Positions 1 to 6,841 of a stretch of 64,000 nt of DNA are shown in pieces. The notes beneath the pieces are model-generated. The model had not been told where the DNA came from. It made no database searches and worked only from the letters and a program-made list of their open reading frames with translations. Numbering within the stretch: the stretch's first letter is position 1; every line of letters starts with the position of its first letter. The stretch is from Paenibacillus sp. FSL H8-0548. Lineage in GTDB: Bacteria; Bacillota; Bacilli; Paenibacillales; Paenibacillaceae. A program made the position numbers and the translations under genes. The stretch spans positions 5,724,501 through 5,788,500 of the forward strand of contig NZ_CP152049.1 in the NCBI RefSeq assembly GCF_038630985.1. The letters run 5' to 3'.

Positions 1-635
1 GCAGACACTCTGCGATCTTCCTCATCAATATCTTTTCCAAGCAGACGGCACGATTGTTCAAAAGCTTCAGTTCGTATATAGCCCGGGCATAATGCATTCA
101 CCCTAATCCCATGCGAAGCCAAATCCACAGCCCAACATTTCGTTAATCCTCTCAGAGCAAACTTTGTCGCATTATAGGTTGCGAATTGGGCTTGACCTAC
201 GAAGCCGCTCACAGAGGACAGATTAATAATAGAAGCTCCTTGAGCCTGCTTTAATAATGGAACCATCGCTCCAGTCAATAAGGACGTACCCTTTAAATTA
301 ACGTCAAGGATTGTATCCCAATCCTCACATTCTGCCTCTACTCCTTTGAAAACAAATGATGCAGCATTGTTCACAAGAATATGAAGGCCATCTCCCGCAT
401 CCGTCATTTGCTGTGCCAACGCTTCAACCTGTTGCTTCTTAGATATATCGATTTGGACATACTTTACTGGATTTCCCGTCACGCTCGTAATCTGGCTTGC
501 CACTTCCCTGCCTGCTTCATTCCGATCGCCCAGCCATACGGTACAGCCTTCTTCACTCAGCCTTCTGACGATTGCTTCACCTAAGCCTTGCGCTCCGCCA
601 GTTACAAGTGCAATTTTCCCCTTTAAACCGCGCAT
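1..635 (-). CDS. SDR family NAD(P)-dependent oxidoreductase (3' end cut by window edge)
   Basis: Reading leftwards from an ATG at 635, an open frame runs off the window edge with no stop, giving about 211 residues of a classical short-chain dehydrogenase. Seen: the nucleotide-binding glycine motif TGGAQGLG near residues 12-19, the NNAA motif, a catalytic Ser in INLSSVSG and the YNATK active-site Tyr/Lys pair, followed by the PGYIRT stretch. A good ribosome binding site (GAGGCTAGAGGGGG) precedes the ATG. It begins 21 bases after the stop of the zinc dehydrogenase upstream and is the last visible gene of the minus-strand catabolic operon. SDRs oxidise or reduce sugars, polyols and keto acids in the cytosol; the substrate here is unknown. 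Confidence 0.9.
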   Translation of the reverse strand, partial: MRGLKGKIALVTGGAQGLGEAIVRRLSEEGCTVWLGDRNEAGREVASQITSVTGNPVKYVQIDISKKQQVEALAQQMTDAGDGLHILVNNAASFVFKGVEAECEDWDTILDVNLKGTSLLTGAMVPLLKQAQGASIINLSSVSGFVGQAQFATYNATKFALRGLTKCWAVDLASHGIRVNALCPGYIRTEAFEQSCRLLGKDIDEEDRRVS

Positions 636-656
636 ATAATTCCCCCTCTAGCCTCA

Positions 657-1658
657 CTAAGGATGAAGAATAATTTTCCCAGCTAATTCTGTTCCTGCCG
701 CTAATTTTGCGAAAGCCTCTGGTCCCTCCTCCAACTTGCGAGAGGCCGTCCATCCTTCATGGATAATTTGGCCGGATACAAGAAGCTCCACCGCCTGAGC
801 AAAATCCTGATTACTATACGTGTAGGAACCCATTAATGTTATCTCTTGCCTAACCACATGATTCATCGTTAGTGTCGAAACATCCTGCCCTAGTCCGATT
901 AGAATCACTTTGCCGCCTGGATTAATACGGAGGATCGCTTGCTCCCTTGTCTGACCAACGCCAACACAATCTACGATTGTATCTACTCCTGATGGAAAAA
1001 CCTTATCAAAAACCGAATCGAGCTGCTCCGGTGTACTAACGGTTGCGCCTAATTGCTCGGCATAGGCAAGCCTTACCGGTTGACGATCAACGACTAGAAT
1101 TTTCCGAGCTCCCATGTTTCGAGCTGCCTGAAGAGTTAGAAGACCAATTGGACCTGCACCATAAATCATAATATCCGAGAGCATGGTCATCCCCAGCTTT
1201 AAAGCATGAATACAAACTGCCAATGGTTCAGCAAGTGAAGCTAAAGCCAAATCTATTGTCACTGGTAATGTGGTTACACTAGAAGCTGGCACAGCGACAT
1301 ACTCTGCAAAGCCGCCGGGAAGATGGATCCCTACAATTCTGCGCTGCAAACATATATTCGGCCGTCCCTCCCGGCAACGAGTACATTCTCCGCAGGACAG
1401 CAGCGGATTAACAACCACCTTACTATTCAAACTTATTTCTTTAACATTAGAGCCTTGCGCCGTAATTTCTCCCGCGAATTCATGACCCATAACTAGCGGA
1501 GGAACGCGTATGCTGCTGTGACCCAAATATCCTTCCAGCTCACTGCCGCAAATGCCCACTGCTTTCACCTTAATAACGACCTCATCTGCTTCTGGAAGAG
1601 GGATTTCCACTTCATGGATCGAGAGAATCTCTGGTCCTTCGTACACGATTGATTTCAT
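657..1658 (-). CDS. Zinc-dependent medium-chain alcohol/polyol dehydrogenase
   Basis: A 333-residue protein of the medium-chain dehydrogenase family (sorbitol/threonine dehydrogenase branch). Seen: catalytic zinc ligands Cys37 (GICGSE) and His59-Glu60 (GHEFAGE), a complete structural-zinc set Cys89, Cys92, Cys95 and Cys103, and a Rossmann-fold glycine motif YGAGPIGLL near residues 165-173. The start ATG overlaps the stop of the 2-hydroxyacid dehydrogenase by four bases (ATGA), which indicates translational coupling. Family members oxidise secondary alcohols of sugars or polyols with NAD(P). With a hydroxyacid dehydrogenase and an SDR alongside, it likely carries out one oxidation of a short catabolic pathway; the substrate is not deducible. 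Confidence 0.9.
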   Translation of the reverse strand: MKSIVYEGPEILSIHEVEIPLPEADEVVIKVKAVGICGSELEGYLGHSSIRVPPLVMGHEFAGEITAQGSNVKEISLNSKVVVNPLLSCGECTRCREGRPNICLQRRIVGIHLPGGFAEYVAVPASSVTTLPVTIDLALASLAEPLAVCIHALKLGMTMLSDIMIYGAGPIGLLTLQAARNMGARKILVVDRQPVRLAYAEQLGATVSTPEQLDSVFDKVFPSGVDTIVDCVGVGQTREQAILRINPGGKVILIGLGQDVSTLTMNHVVRQEITLMGSYTYSNQDFAQAVELLVSGQIIHEGWTASRKLEEGPEAFAKLAAGTELAGKIILHP

Positions 1659-2626
1659 CCCTTCACCCCATTCACGATATGTTTGGGCGAATTCCCCTCC
1701 AGCACTCGCTTCACTTCCTCTGCTGCATAGGCTTGAAGTTTAATAAGCGAGCTTTCTGAATACCAAGCACAATGACTAGTCACCAAGCATTGCTCCAGCT
1801 GAAGTAAAGGATGATTAGCATCAATAGGCTCCACTTCTAATACATCCAGCGCCGCAGCCGCAATTTCACCTTTCACCAGCGCTTGTTCCAAAGCAAGCGT
1901 ATCGACGACTCCGCCACGTGAAGTATTAATGAAGTGGGCAGAAGACTTCATCATGCCAAAAGCCTCCTCGCCAAAAATATGTCTAGTCTGTTCCGTTAAG
2001 GGAAGATGTACGGAAAGCAGGTCGCTCTGCTGCAATAGTTCTTTCCATTCCACCTTCGTTGCCCCAAACTCACTTATTTGTTCTTTACTCAAATAAGGAT
2101 CATAAGCACATATCTCCATGCCAAAAATTTGAGCTCTTCTTGCTACCGCACGCGCAATATTACCGAAGCCAGCAAGTCCTAGCCGCTTCCCTTGCAGCCC
2201 TTCAATTGGACGGCATGGCGCAATCTCCCACTCGCCTCTTCGTACCTTATTAACCACTTGCGGAATTTTCCGTACAGATGAGAGCAGCAGTCCGAATGTG
2301 TGATCGGCTACTTCCGCTATAGCATAATCCGGTACATTCACCACAGGAATACCTTTGTTGCGTGCTGCCTCCAGATCAACATTATCTACTCCGATTCCAT
2401 AGCGTACAATCACTTTACACTTCTCCATTTGTTCTATTGCAGCAGCTGTCACGGGCGCCCATTGCGTTAAAACCGCATCCGCATCCTTACAATGGTCAGC
2501 GACCTCCAATTCATTGCGGCACTGAAAAGCGTGCAGCTTTGCTCCGATAGGTTCAAGAATCTGCCGTTCATGCTCTAAATCAGGGAAACCATAATCCGTA
2601 ACAACAACCTTCATCGGTTTATCCAT
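1655..2626 (-). CDS. D-isomer-specific 2-hydroxyacid dehydrogenase (CtBP/phosphoglycerate dehydrogenase-like)
   Basis: A 323-residue NAD-dependent 2-hydroxyacid dehydrogenase, the usual length for single-domain-pair members without an ACT domain. Seen: NAD-binding GLAGFGNIARA around residues 150-160, catalytic Arg237 in NTSRGGVVD, catalytic Glu266 in DVLEVEP, and catalytic His285 in SHCAWYSESS. The AWYSE sequence after the His is typical of the C-terminal-binding-protein-like branch rather than of SerA. The start follows a GGAGTACGG ribosome binding site. It sits 18 bases after the cyclase gene and overlaps the next gene by four bases. It probably interconverts a 2-keto and a 2-hydroxy acid in the same pathway as its neighbours. 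Confidence 0.9.
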   Translation of the reverse strand: MDKPMKVVVTDYGFPDLEHERQILEPIGAKLHAFQCRNELEVADHCKDADAVLTQWAPVTAAAIEQMEKCKVIVRYGIGVDNVDLEAARNKGIPVVNVPDYAIAEVADHTFGLLLSSVRKIPQVVNKVRRGEWEIAPCRPIEGLQGKRLGLAGFGNIARAVARRAQIFGMEICAYDPYLSKEQISEFGATKVEWKELLQQSDLLSVHLPLTEQTRHIFGEEAFGMMKSSAHFINTSRGGVVDTLALEQALVKGEIAAAALDVLEVEPIDANHPLLQLEQCLVTSHCAWYSESSLIKLQAYAAEEVKRVLEGNSPKHIVNGVKG

Positions 2627-2644
2627 TCTGTTCCGTACTCCTCT

Positions 2645-3286
2645 CTACTCCACCATGGCTATGGCTCTTACTGGCGAACCATCGCGCCCCAAAATTTTGA
2701 GCGGTGCCGCCATAAAGAAAAATTGCTCCTGACCGATATCGCCAAGATTTGCTAAGGCTTCAACAATGACGATTTCTGCACCAAGCAATATTTTATGAAC
2801 AGGATCAAAGTCTGTAGGATTTGGGGTAGGAATATCCATCCCAATCATGGCGATCTTGCGATCCGCTAACCACTGCGCCAATTCAAGCGTCATATATGGA
2901 AAATCAGTGAAATAGTGTTTATGCGGGTATTGCTTATACCAATCTGTCCGAAAGATGAGCCTGGTTCCTTCGCCTATCCGATCTTTATAGGCCCCAAAAT
3001 CAGAGATGATGATCGGCTCCCCTGCCTTCTTATGAGTTAAATCTACCAGCATCGCTTCTCCAATGCACCGATGAAGATCAAGCTCGTCCACGGTCTTGCC
3101 CTCATCTAGAAAATGAAACGGCGCATCTAAATGTGTTCCTTGATGAGTACTCATTGATAATTGCGTCATGTTATAGCCCATTGAGTCTACCGTATGGTGA
3201 ACGATAACCGCGCATTTGGGATCCAATGCGAAGGTTGGCGCCCCGTGGTAAATATCCATCGACAAATCGATTAATTTACGATTCAT
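2645..3286 (-). CDS. Cyclase family protein (metal-dependent hydrolase, kynurenine formamidase-like fold)
   Basis: A 213-residue protein of the cyclase family. Seen: the family metal-binding signature HQGTHLDAPFHF with His48, His52, Asp54 and His58. Members are cytosolic metal-dependent hydrolases, with kynurenine formamidase and isatin hydrolase as characterised examples. The start ATG has a strong GGAGGAG site. It is the first gene of a four-gene minus-strand operon (cyclase, hydroxyacid dehydrogenase, zinc dehydrogenase, SDR). No tryptophan-pathway genes lie nearby, so I would not call it kynB. Opening of a lactone or cyclic amide ahead of two or three oxidations is an inference from the operon. 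Confidence 0.88.
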   Translation of the reverse strand: MNRKLIDLSMDIYHGAPTFALDPKCAVIVHHTVDSMGYNMTQLSMSTHQGTHLDAPFHFLDEGKTVDELDLHRCIGEAMLVDLTHKKAGEPIIISDFGAYKDRIGEGTRLIFRTDWYKQYPHKHYFTDFPYMTLELAQWLADRKIAMIGMDIPTPNPTDFDPVHKILLGAEIVIVEALANLGDIGQEQFFFMAAPLKILGRDGSPVRAIAMVE

Positions 3287-3305
3287 GCCTGATACTCCTC
3301 CTTCA

Positions 3306-3319
3306 TTTAACCGCTTACA
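3306..3319. promoter_or_regulatory. CRE-like site upstream of the cyclase operon
   Basis: TTTAACCGCTTACA matches the catabolite-response consensus TGWAANCGNTNWCA at every defined position but the second. It lies about 20 bases upstream of the cyclase ATG, where CcpA binding would be expected to repress. Inferred from consensus only. Confidence 0.4.
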
Positions 3320-3345
3320 TTAAGCTTAATACGTATATGCAACAT

Positions 3346-3368
3346 GTCAATATAACCAATATATCCAA
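3346..3368. promoter_or_regulatory. Putative operator of the GntR/LacI-type regulator (degenerate copy)
   Basis: The right arm TATATCCAA (3360-3368) is identical to that of the perfect inverted repeat at 4612-4634. The spacer is also five bases, and the left arm GTCAATATA keeps six of nine positions. Shared sequence and geometry upstream of both the regulator and the operon suggest one operator type. Confidence 0.45.
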
Positions 3369-3376
3369 TGTATAAA

Positions 3377-3415
3377 AAAAGATGATCCCTCGTTCAATAC
3401 GAGGAATCATCTTTT
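3377..3415 (-). terminator. Rho-independent terminator of the GntR-type regulator
   Basis: Near-perfect 16-base arms (3377-3392 and 3400-3415; one mismatch) enclose a seven-base loop, with a T-rich run after the hairpin on the minus strand. It lies 36 bases past the regulator's stop and separates it from the cyclase operon. Confidence 0.85.
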
Positions 3416-3450
3416 ATTTTCCGAGTGAATTTCAGATATCGATTGTCTCT

Positions 3451-4578
3451 CTATAGCTCAACTAATCGTGGTTCAATCATGACCTGCTTTTCACTCATTC
3501 CGCCTTCAATCGCGCCTATAATTAATTCTGCTGCCGTCTGACCCATCCGAAAAGGCGATTGATCAATATAGGCAGCTGGACCCACAATATTGGGAGGGTA
3601 GGAGGGTTCATCAAATCCAACAATAATCATTTCTTTCAAACCTCGTTCATAACAAGCTTGTCCGACCAATCGTCCAAGCCACGCATCTGCCACTGCAATG
3701 GCTTGCAGCTCTGGATATTTGTCTAGAAAATCATATATCGCTTCGGGCACCTTCATGATACCGCCCATTTGACCTGCGACTCCGAGCAGCTCCCCTGGGA
3801 GTGTCAAGATCCGTTCATCTGATAATGGAGCCATTCCTCCACGAAGCAATTCAGATTGAAATCCATAGCGCCGCTCCTTCACGCCAGAGCTAAACGATGC
3901 CGGATATGAAATAAGTCCAATTTCCTTCACTGCTTTCTCAATTAGATAGCCCGCCATAAGCTTGCCCGCCTTCTCCGTATCGCAAAAAACGCCATTCACT
4001 TTAAGATCACGCATGGTTTTCTCGATAAATACGAGCGGAAATCGATTAATAACGAGCTGGACCAATCCGTCATCGAAATATTCTCCTCTGCTTGTCGCAA
4101 TGACTATCCCATCAACAGGCAGCTCCAATAGCGATTGCACAGCCGCTCTTTCTTCTTCAGGTGAAGATATCCGGCGAAACACAAGATGATAGCCCCTCTG
4201 ACTCAAAAATGACTCTAGTCCGCCTAAAAGATAGGTCGCGTATTGACGTTCCACCCACGGAATGACGAACCCTATTAATTTCACGAATTTTCTACTCTTC
4301 CCCAGTTCAGTAGGCTTCACACGTGTCGCTCGCTGAATCGTTAATTCACTGGAATGGCTTGAGACAAAGGTCCCTCTCCCACGATGACGATATAATATCC
4401 CTTCGTTTACGAGCTGTAACACTGCATTTTTGGCTGTAATTCTGCTGACCGAAAATTGCTCAGCCAGCTCTCGTTCAGGAGGAATTTGTTGATGAGGCTG
4501 CCATGCTCCCTCTATAATTTGTTCCACAATATATTGGCGAATCTGAGCGTATAACGGAAGAACGGGTTTGCTTTTCAT
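3451..4578 (-). CDS. GntR-family transcriptional regulator with LacI-type ligand-binding domain
   Basis: A 375-residue chimeric repressor of the AraR type. Residues 1-75 form a GntR winged helix (LYAQIRQYIVEQI, PPERELAEQFSVSR, HRGRGTFVSS). From about residue 98 onward it resembles periplasmic-binding-protein/LacI domains (VKLIGFVIP, GIVIATSRGE, IDQSPFRMGQTAAELI). AraR-like proteins bind a sugar or derivative and release an operator. The gene is transcribed towards the catabolic operon but ends in its own terminator. The perfect inverted repeat 34 bases upstream of its ATG, with a degenerate copy before the cyclase gene, suggests autoregulation and control of that operon. The divergent PhyH-like gene at 4793 may share the region. 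Confidence 0.9.
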   Translation of the reverse strand: MKSKPVLPLYAQIRQYIVEQIIEGAWQPHQQIPPERELAEQFSVSRITAKNAVLQLVNEGILYRHRGRGTFVSSHSSELTIQRATRVKPTELGKSRKFVKLIGFVIPWVERQYATYLLGGLESFLSQRGYHLVFRRISSPEEERAAVQSLLELPVDGIVIATSRGEYFDDGLVQLVINRFPLVFIEKTMRDLKVNGVFCDTEKAGKLMAGYLIEKAVKEIGLISYPASFSSGVKERRYGFQSELLRGGMAPLSDERILTLPGELLGVAGQMGGIMKVPEAIYDFLDKYPELQAIAVADAWLGRLVGQACYERGLKEMIIVGFDEPSYPPNIVGPAAYIDQSPFRMGQTAAELIIGAIEGGMSEKQVMIEPRLVEL

Positions 4579-4611
4579 TTCAAATCACTCCGATCTCGGG
4601 CCATAGCTTTA

Positions 4612-4634
4612 TTGGATATAAAAAGTATATCCAA
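4612..4634. promoter_or_regulatory. Perfect 9-5-9 inverted repeat, probable regulator operator
   Basis: TTGGATATA, spacer AAAAG, TATATCCAA. The arms are exact reverse complements. The site lies between the divergent GntR-type regulator and the PhyH-like gene, 34 bases upstream of the regulator's start. Confidence 0.55.
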
Positions 4635-4792
4635 CTCCTTTTAATCGTACAAGAGATGATTTTCGCCATCTATTCTTATTATGTAAGATCCACAACATTT
4701 TTCGTAAAATAAGCCAAGAAAATAACGCTTACATTTTGGTAAATTAGAACTATCAGAAACAAACCATCACCTAACTTGAGAGGAAGATCGAT

Positions 4793-5569
4793 ATGGCTTT
4801 ATTGCCGCAATTCAAAAAAGAATTCTACACAGAGAATGGTTTTGTCCAAGTCGATAATGTACTGACTGCTGAGGAGGTTCGTGAGCTAACCGAATATTTG
4901 ACTGAAGCTATGTCTGCTGAGGACAGCCGCTCTACGACAACTTCACAAAAAGGAAGCAGCTACTACCGCGTCCTTAATCAAAAGGTCAATGTGTGGAAAG
5001 ATCATCTTGGTGTAGCTCGTTATTCTGCCCATAAGAAGCTGGCTCAGCTCGCTCTTGAGCTTAGCGGTGCAGAAGGCATCAGGCTGTTCCACGATCACGG
5101 GCTATGGAAAATGCCGAACGATTCGAAGGAAACGCCTTGGCATCAAGATTTCCCTTACTGGCCGATGAATGAAACAGGCGCATTGTCGGTATGGATTCCT
5201 CTTGATGATGTGGATGAGGATAATGGCTGTATGATGTTCGTACCAGGATCACACCGCGTGGGTAAACTGAATCCTATTGATCTAGCTGATCCACAGGATA
5301 TTTATGAGTACGTGAAGGGAACCGAGGTTGCGACTGCAAGACCTGTCAAAGTGCCTCTGAAAGCAGGAAGCTGTACCTTTCACAATGGGTTGACGTTTCA
5401 CTACGCTCACGCGAACAAAACAGATAAGCCTCGCCGAGTGCTTGCCATTATCTTCATGCCTGACGGAACCACGTTTAACGGAAAAGCGCATCTGGTCACT
5501 GACGGTCAAGGTTTAGAAAAAGATGACCCGATCGTTGGCGGAGCATTCCCGCTCCTTGCAAAGCACTAA
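4793..5569 (+). CDS. Phytanoyl-CoA dioxygenase (PhyH) family protein
   Basis: A 258-residue member of the Fe(II)/2-oxoglutarate-dependent PhyH family. Seen: the facial-triad motif HQD (His117, Asp119), a distal His near residue 202 (GLTFHYAHAN), and Arg213/214 in the position that usually binds the 2-oxoglutarate carboxylate. The family hydroxylates diverse small molecules in the cytosol; bacterial members outside fatty-acid pathways are mostly uncharacterised. The start has a GAGAGGAAG ribosome binding site. It is monocistronic, ends in a strong terminator and diverges from the GntR-type regulator. A second PhyH gene lies at 16989-17810, also beside an AraC gene. Confidence 0.88.
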   Translation: MALLPQFKKEFYTENGFVQVDNVLTAEEVRELTEYLTEAMSAEDSRSTTTSQKGSSYYRVLNQKVNVWKDHLGVARYSAHKKLAQLALELSGAEGIRLFHDHGLWKMPNDSKETPWHQDFPYWPMNETGALSVWIPLDDVDEDNGCMMFVPGSHRVGKLNPIDLADPQDIYEYVKGTEVATARPVKVPLKAGSCTFHNGLTFHYAHANKTDKPRRVLAIIFMPDGTTFNGKAHLVTDGQGLEKDDPIVGGAFPLLAKH

Positions 5570-5606
5570 TCTTATTTCCTTAAATCCCCCATTATACCCC
5601 CTATGC

Positions 5607-5647
5607 AGGAGACTTGGTCCTTAATGGATCAGTCTCCTCTTTTTTTT
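5607..5647 (+). terminator. Rho-independent terminator of the PhyH-like gene
   Basis: AGGAGACT and AGTCTCCT arms with partial inner pairing (TGGTCC/GGATC) are followed by a run of eight T. It begins 38 bases after the stop codon. Confidence 0.88.
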
Positions 5648-5677
5648 GTTGCTTAAATGGGATTAGCTATTTATTCT

Positions 5678-5871
5678 ATATAAGATGAACTTAGAAAATG
5701 AAGATTTAGCGATGCGAGAAGATCGTTCTGGAGAAACGAAGTGTTCGCCTTTGCAGCCTTATTCTTACCTTTAAATGTCTTATAAAATCAAAGAATCTGG
5801 CTGCAACCGCGATCGTAAGAACAATCTGCTCGCGCAGCGACCAAAACGCAAATATTTAGTTCAACTTATAT
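5678..5871. repeat. MITE-like intergenic element with terminal inverted repeats (copy A)
   Basis: About 194 bases bounded by ATATAAGATGAACTTA (5678-5693) and TTAGTTCAACTTATAT (5856-5871), which are inverted repeats matching at 14 of 16 positions. The interior is non-coding. A shorter copy lies in the opposite orientation at 16365-16504. Copy A carries roughly 43 extra bases in the middle (about 5758-5800). The element fills most of the 345-base gap between the PhyH and AraC genes and ends 43 bases before the AraC start. No transposase is present, so this would be a non-autonomous element. Confidence 0.7.
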
Positions 5872-5914
5872 CGTACAAAAATTGCTGTACAATGAAACAA
5901 AAGGAGGCGTGTCC

Positions 5915-6811
5915 ATGCTGCGGTTAGAAGCTGTTCAATTTCTAGAAAGCCATGATTTCCCTTTCCATGCCGCCGCCTACCGTTTTCAATCATCAGAAAC
6001 CATTGAACCGCATTTGCATGATTTTGTGGAAATGGCCTACATTGCCGAAGGACGGGGGGTTCATAGCTACAATGGCAATGAGTATCCCATTGCTGAAGGT
6101 GATGTCTTTATTATTGAACCCGATCAAATCCATAGCTATCGCTGTCCTCCGAACAGTCAATTGCTCGTATATAATATTTTGTTTCAGCCCTCATTATTAA
6201 AGGCAGAGTGGGAGCTGCTCGGAGGCGTTACTCCCTTCGTTGATTTTTATTATGTGGAGCCATTCCTTCGAAATACGGTTCGATTTCAGGCTCATCTCAA
6301 GCTTCAGAGCGGCGAGCAGATAGAAATGAAATCCCAGATTAATCGTTTGATCTTGGAATATAAAGAAAAAAAGCTTGGCTATCGTATTCTATGTAAAACA
6401 CATTTAATTGAAATATTCGTTTTCCTAAGCCGCTGCTATGAGCATATGACCAATGAGCCGCTCCTTTCCGCTGATTCTGATGAGCTTCGAATACGTCGGA
6501 TTGCTGATTTTATTGCACAGCATTTCGATCAGCCGCTTACCCTCCTGCAGGTCAGCCGAATGTGTGGAATGAGTCAAACGACCTTCTCTGTGAAATTCAA
6601 AGAATATAAGGGCCACACGTTCATTGAATTCCGTAATGACATTCGAATTAAAGCAGCCCAAGATAAGCTTGCGGAAACAACCGACAAGGTATCGCAAATC
6701 GCTCAAGAGGTTGGATTCGAGGACTTAAGCTTCTTCAATCAACAATTCAAGGCGGTTACCGGTCTTCCCCCCGGTCAATATCGGAAGCAAATGAAAGACA
6801 AAAAAGCGTGA
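5915..6811 (+). CDS. AraC family transcriptional regulator with N-terminal cupin
   Basis: A 298-residue regulator. The N-terminal third is a cupin-like sugar-sensing domain (HLHDFVEMAYIAEG and EGDVFIIEPDQIHSY). The last 100 residues form the double helix-turn-helix (PLTLLQVSRMCGMSQTTFS and VSQIAQEVGFEDLSFFNQQF). I chose the ATG at 5915 because it follows AAAGGAGGCGTGTCC; the open frame continues 33 bases upstream. It converges on the GH78 rhamnosidase across a shared terminator. Like B. subtilis RhaS-type regulators it could respond to a sugar released by its neighbours, but no target is proven. Confidence 0.9.
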   Translation: MLRLEAVQFLESHDFPFHAAAYRFQSSETIEPHLHDFVEMAYIAEGRGVHSYNGNEYPIAEGDVFIIEPDQIHSYRCPPNSQLLVYNILFQPSLLKAEWELLGGVTPFVDFYYVEPFLRNTVRFQAHLKLQSGEQIEMKSQINRLILEYKEKKLGYRILCKTHLIEIFVFLSRCYEHMTNEPLLSADSDELRIRRIADFIAQHFDQPLTLLQVSRMCGMSQTTFSVKFKEYKGHTFIEFRNDIRIKAAQDKLAETTDKVSQIAQEVGFEDLSFFNQQFKAVTGLPPGQYRKQMKDKKA

Positions 6812-6835
6812 TCAGTAATCTGATTCACGCTTTTT
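6801..6835. terminator. Bidirectional terminator between the AraC and GH78 genes
   Basis: AAAAAGCGTGA and TCACGCTTTTT arms with inner pairing give A- and T-rich flanks on both strands. The hairpin overlaps the AraC stop codon and ends seven bases before the rhamnosidase stop, serving both convergent genes. Confidence 0.85.
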
Positions 6836-6841
6836 CTCTAT

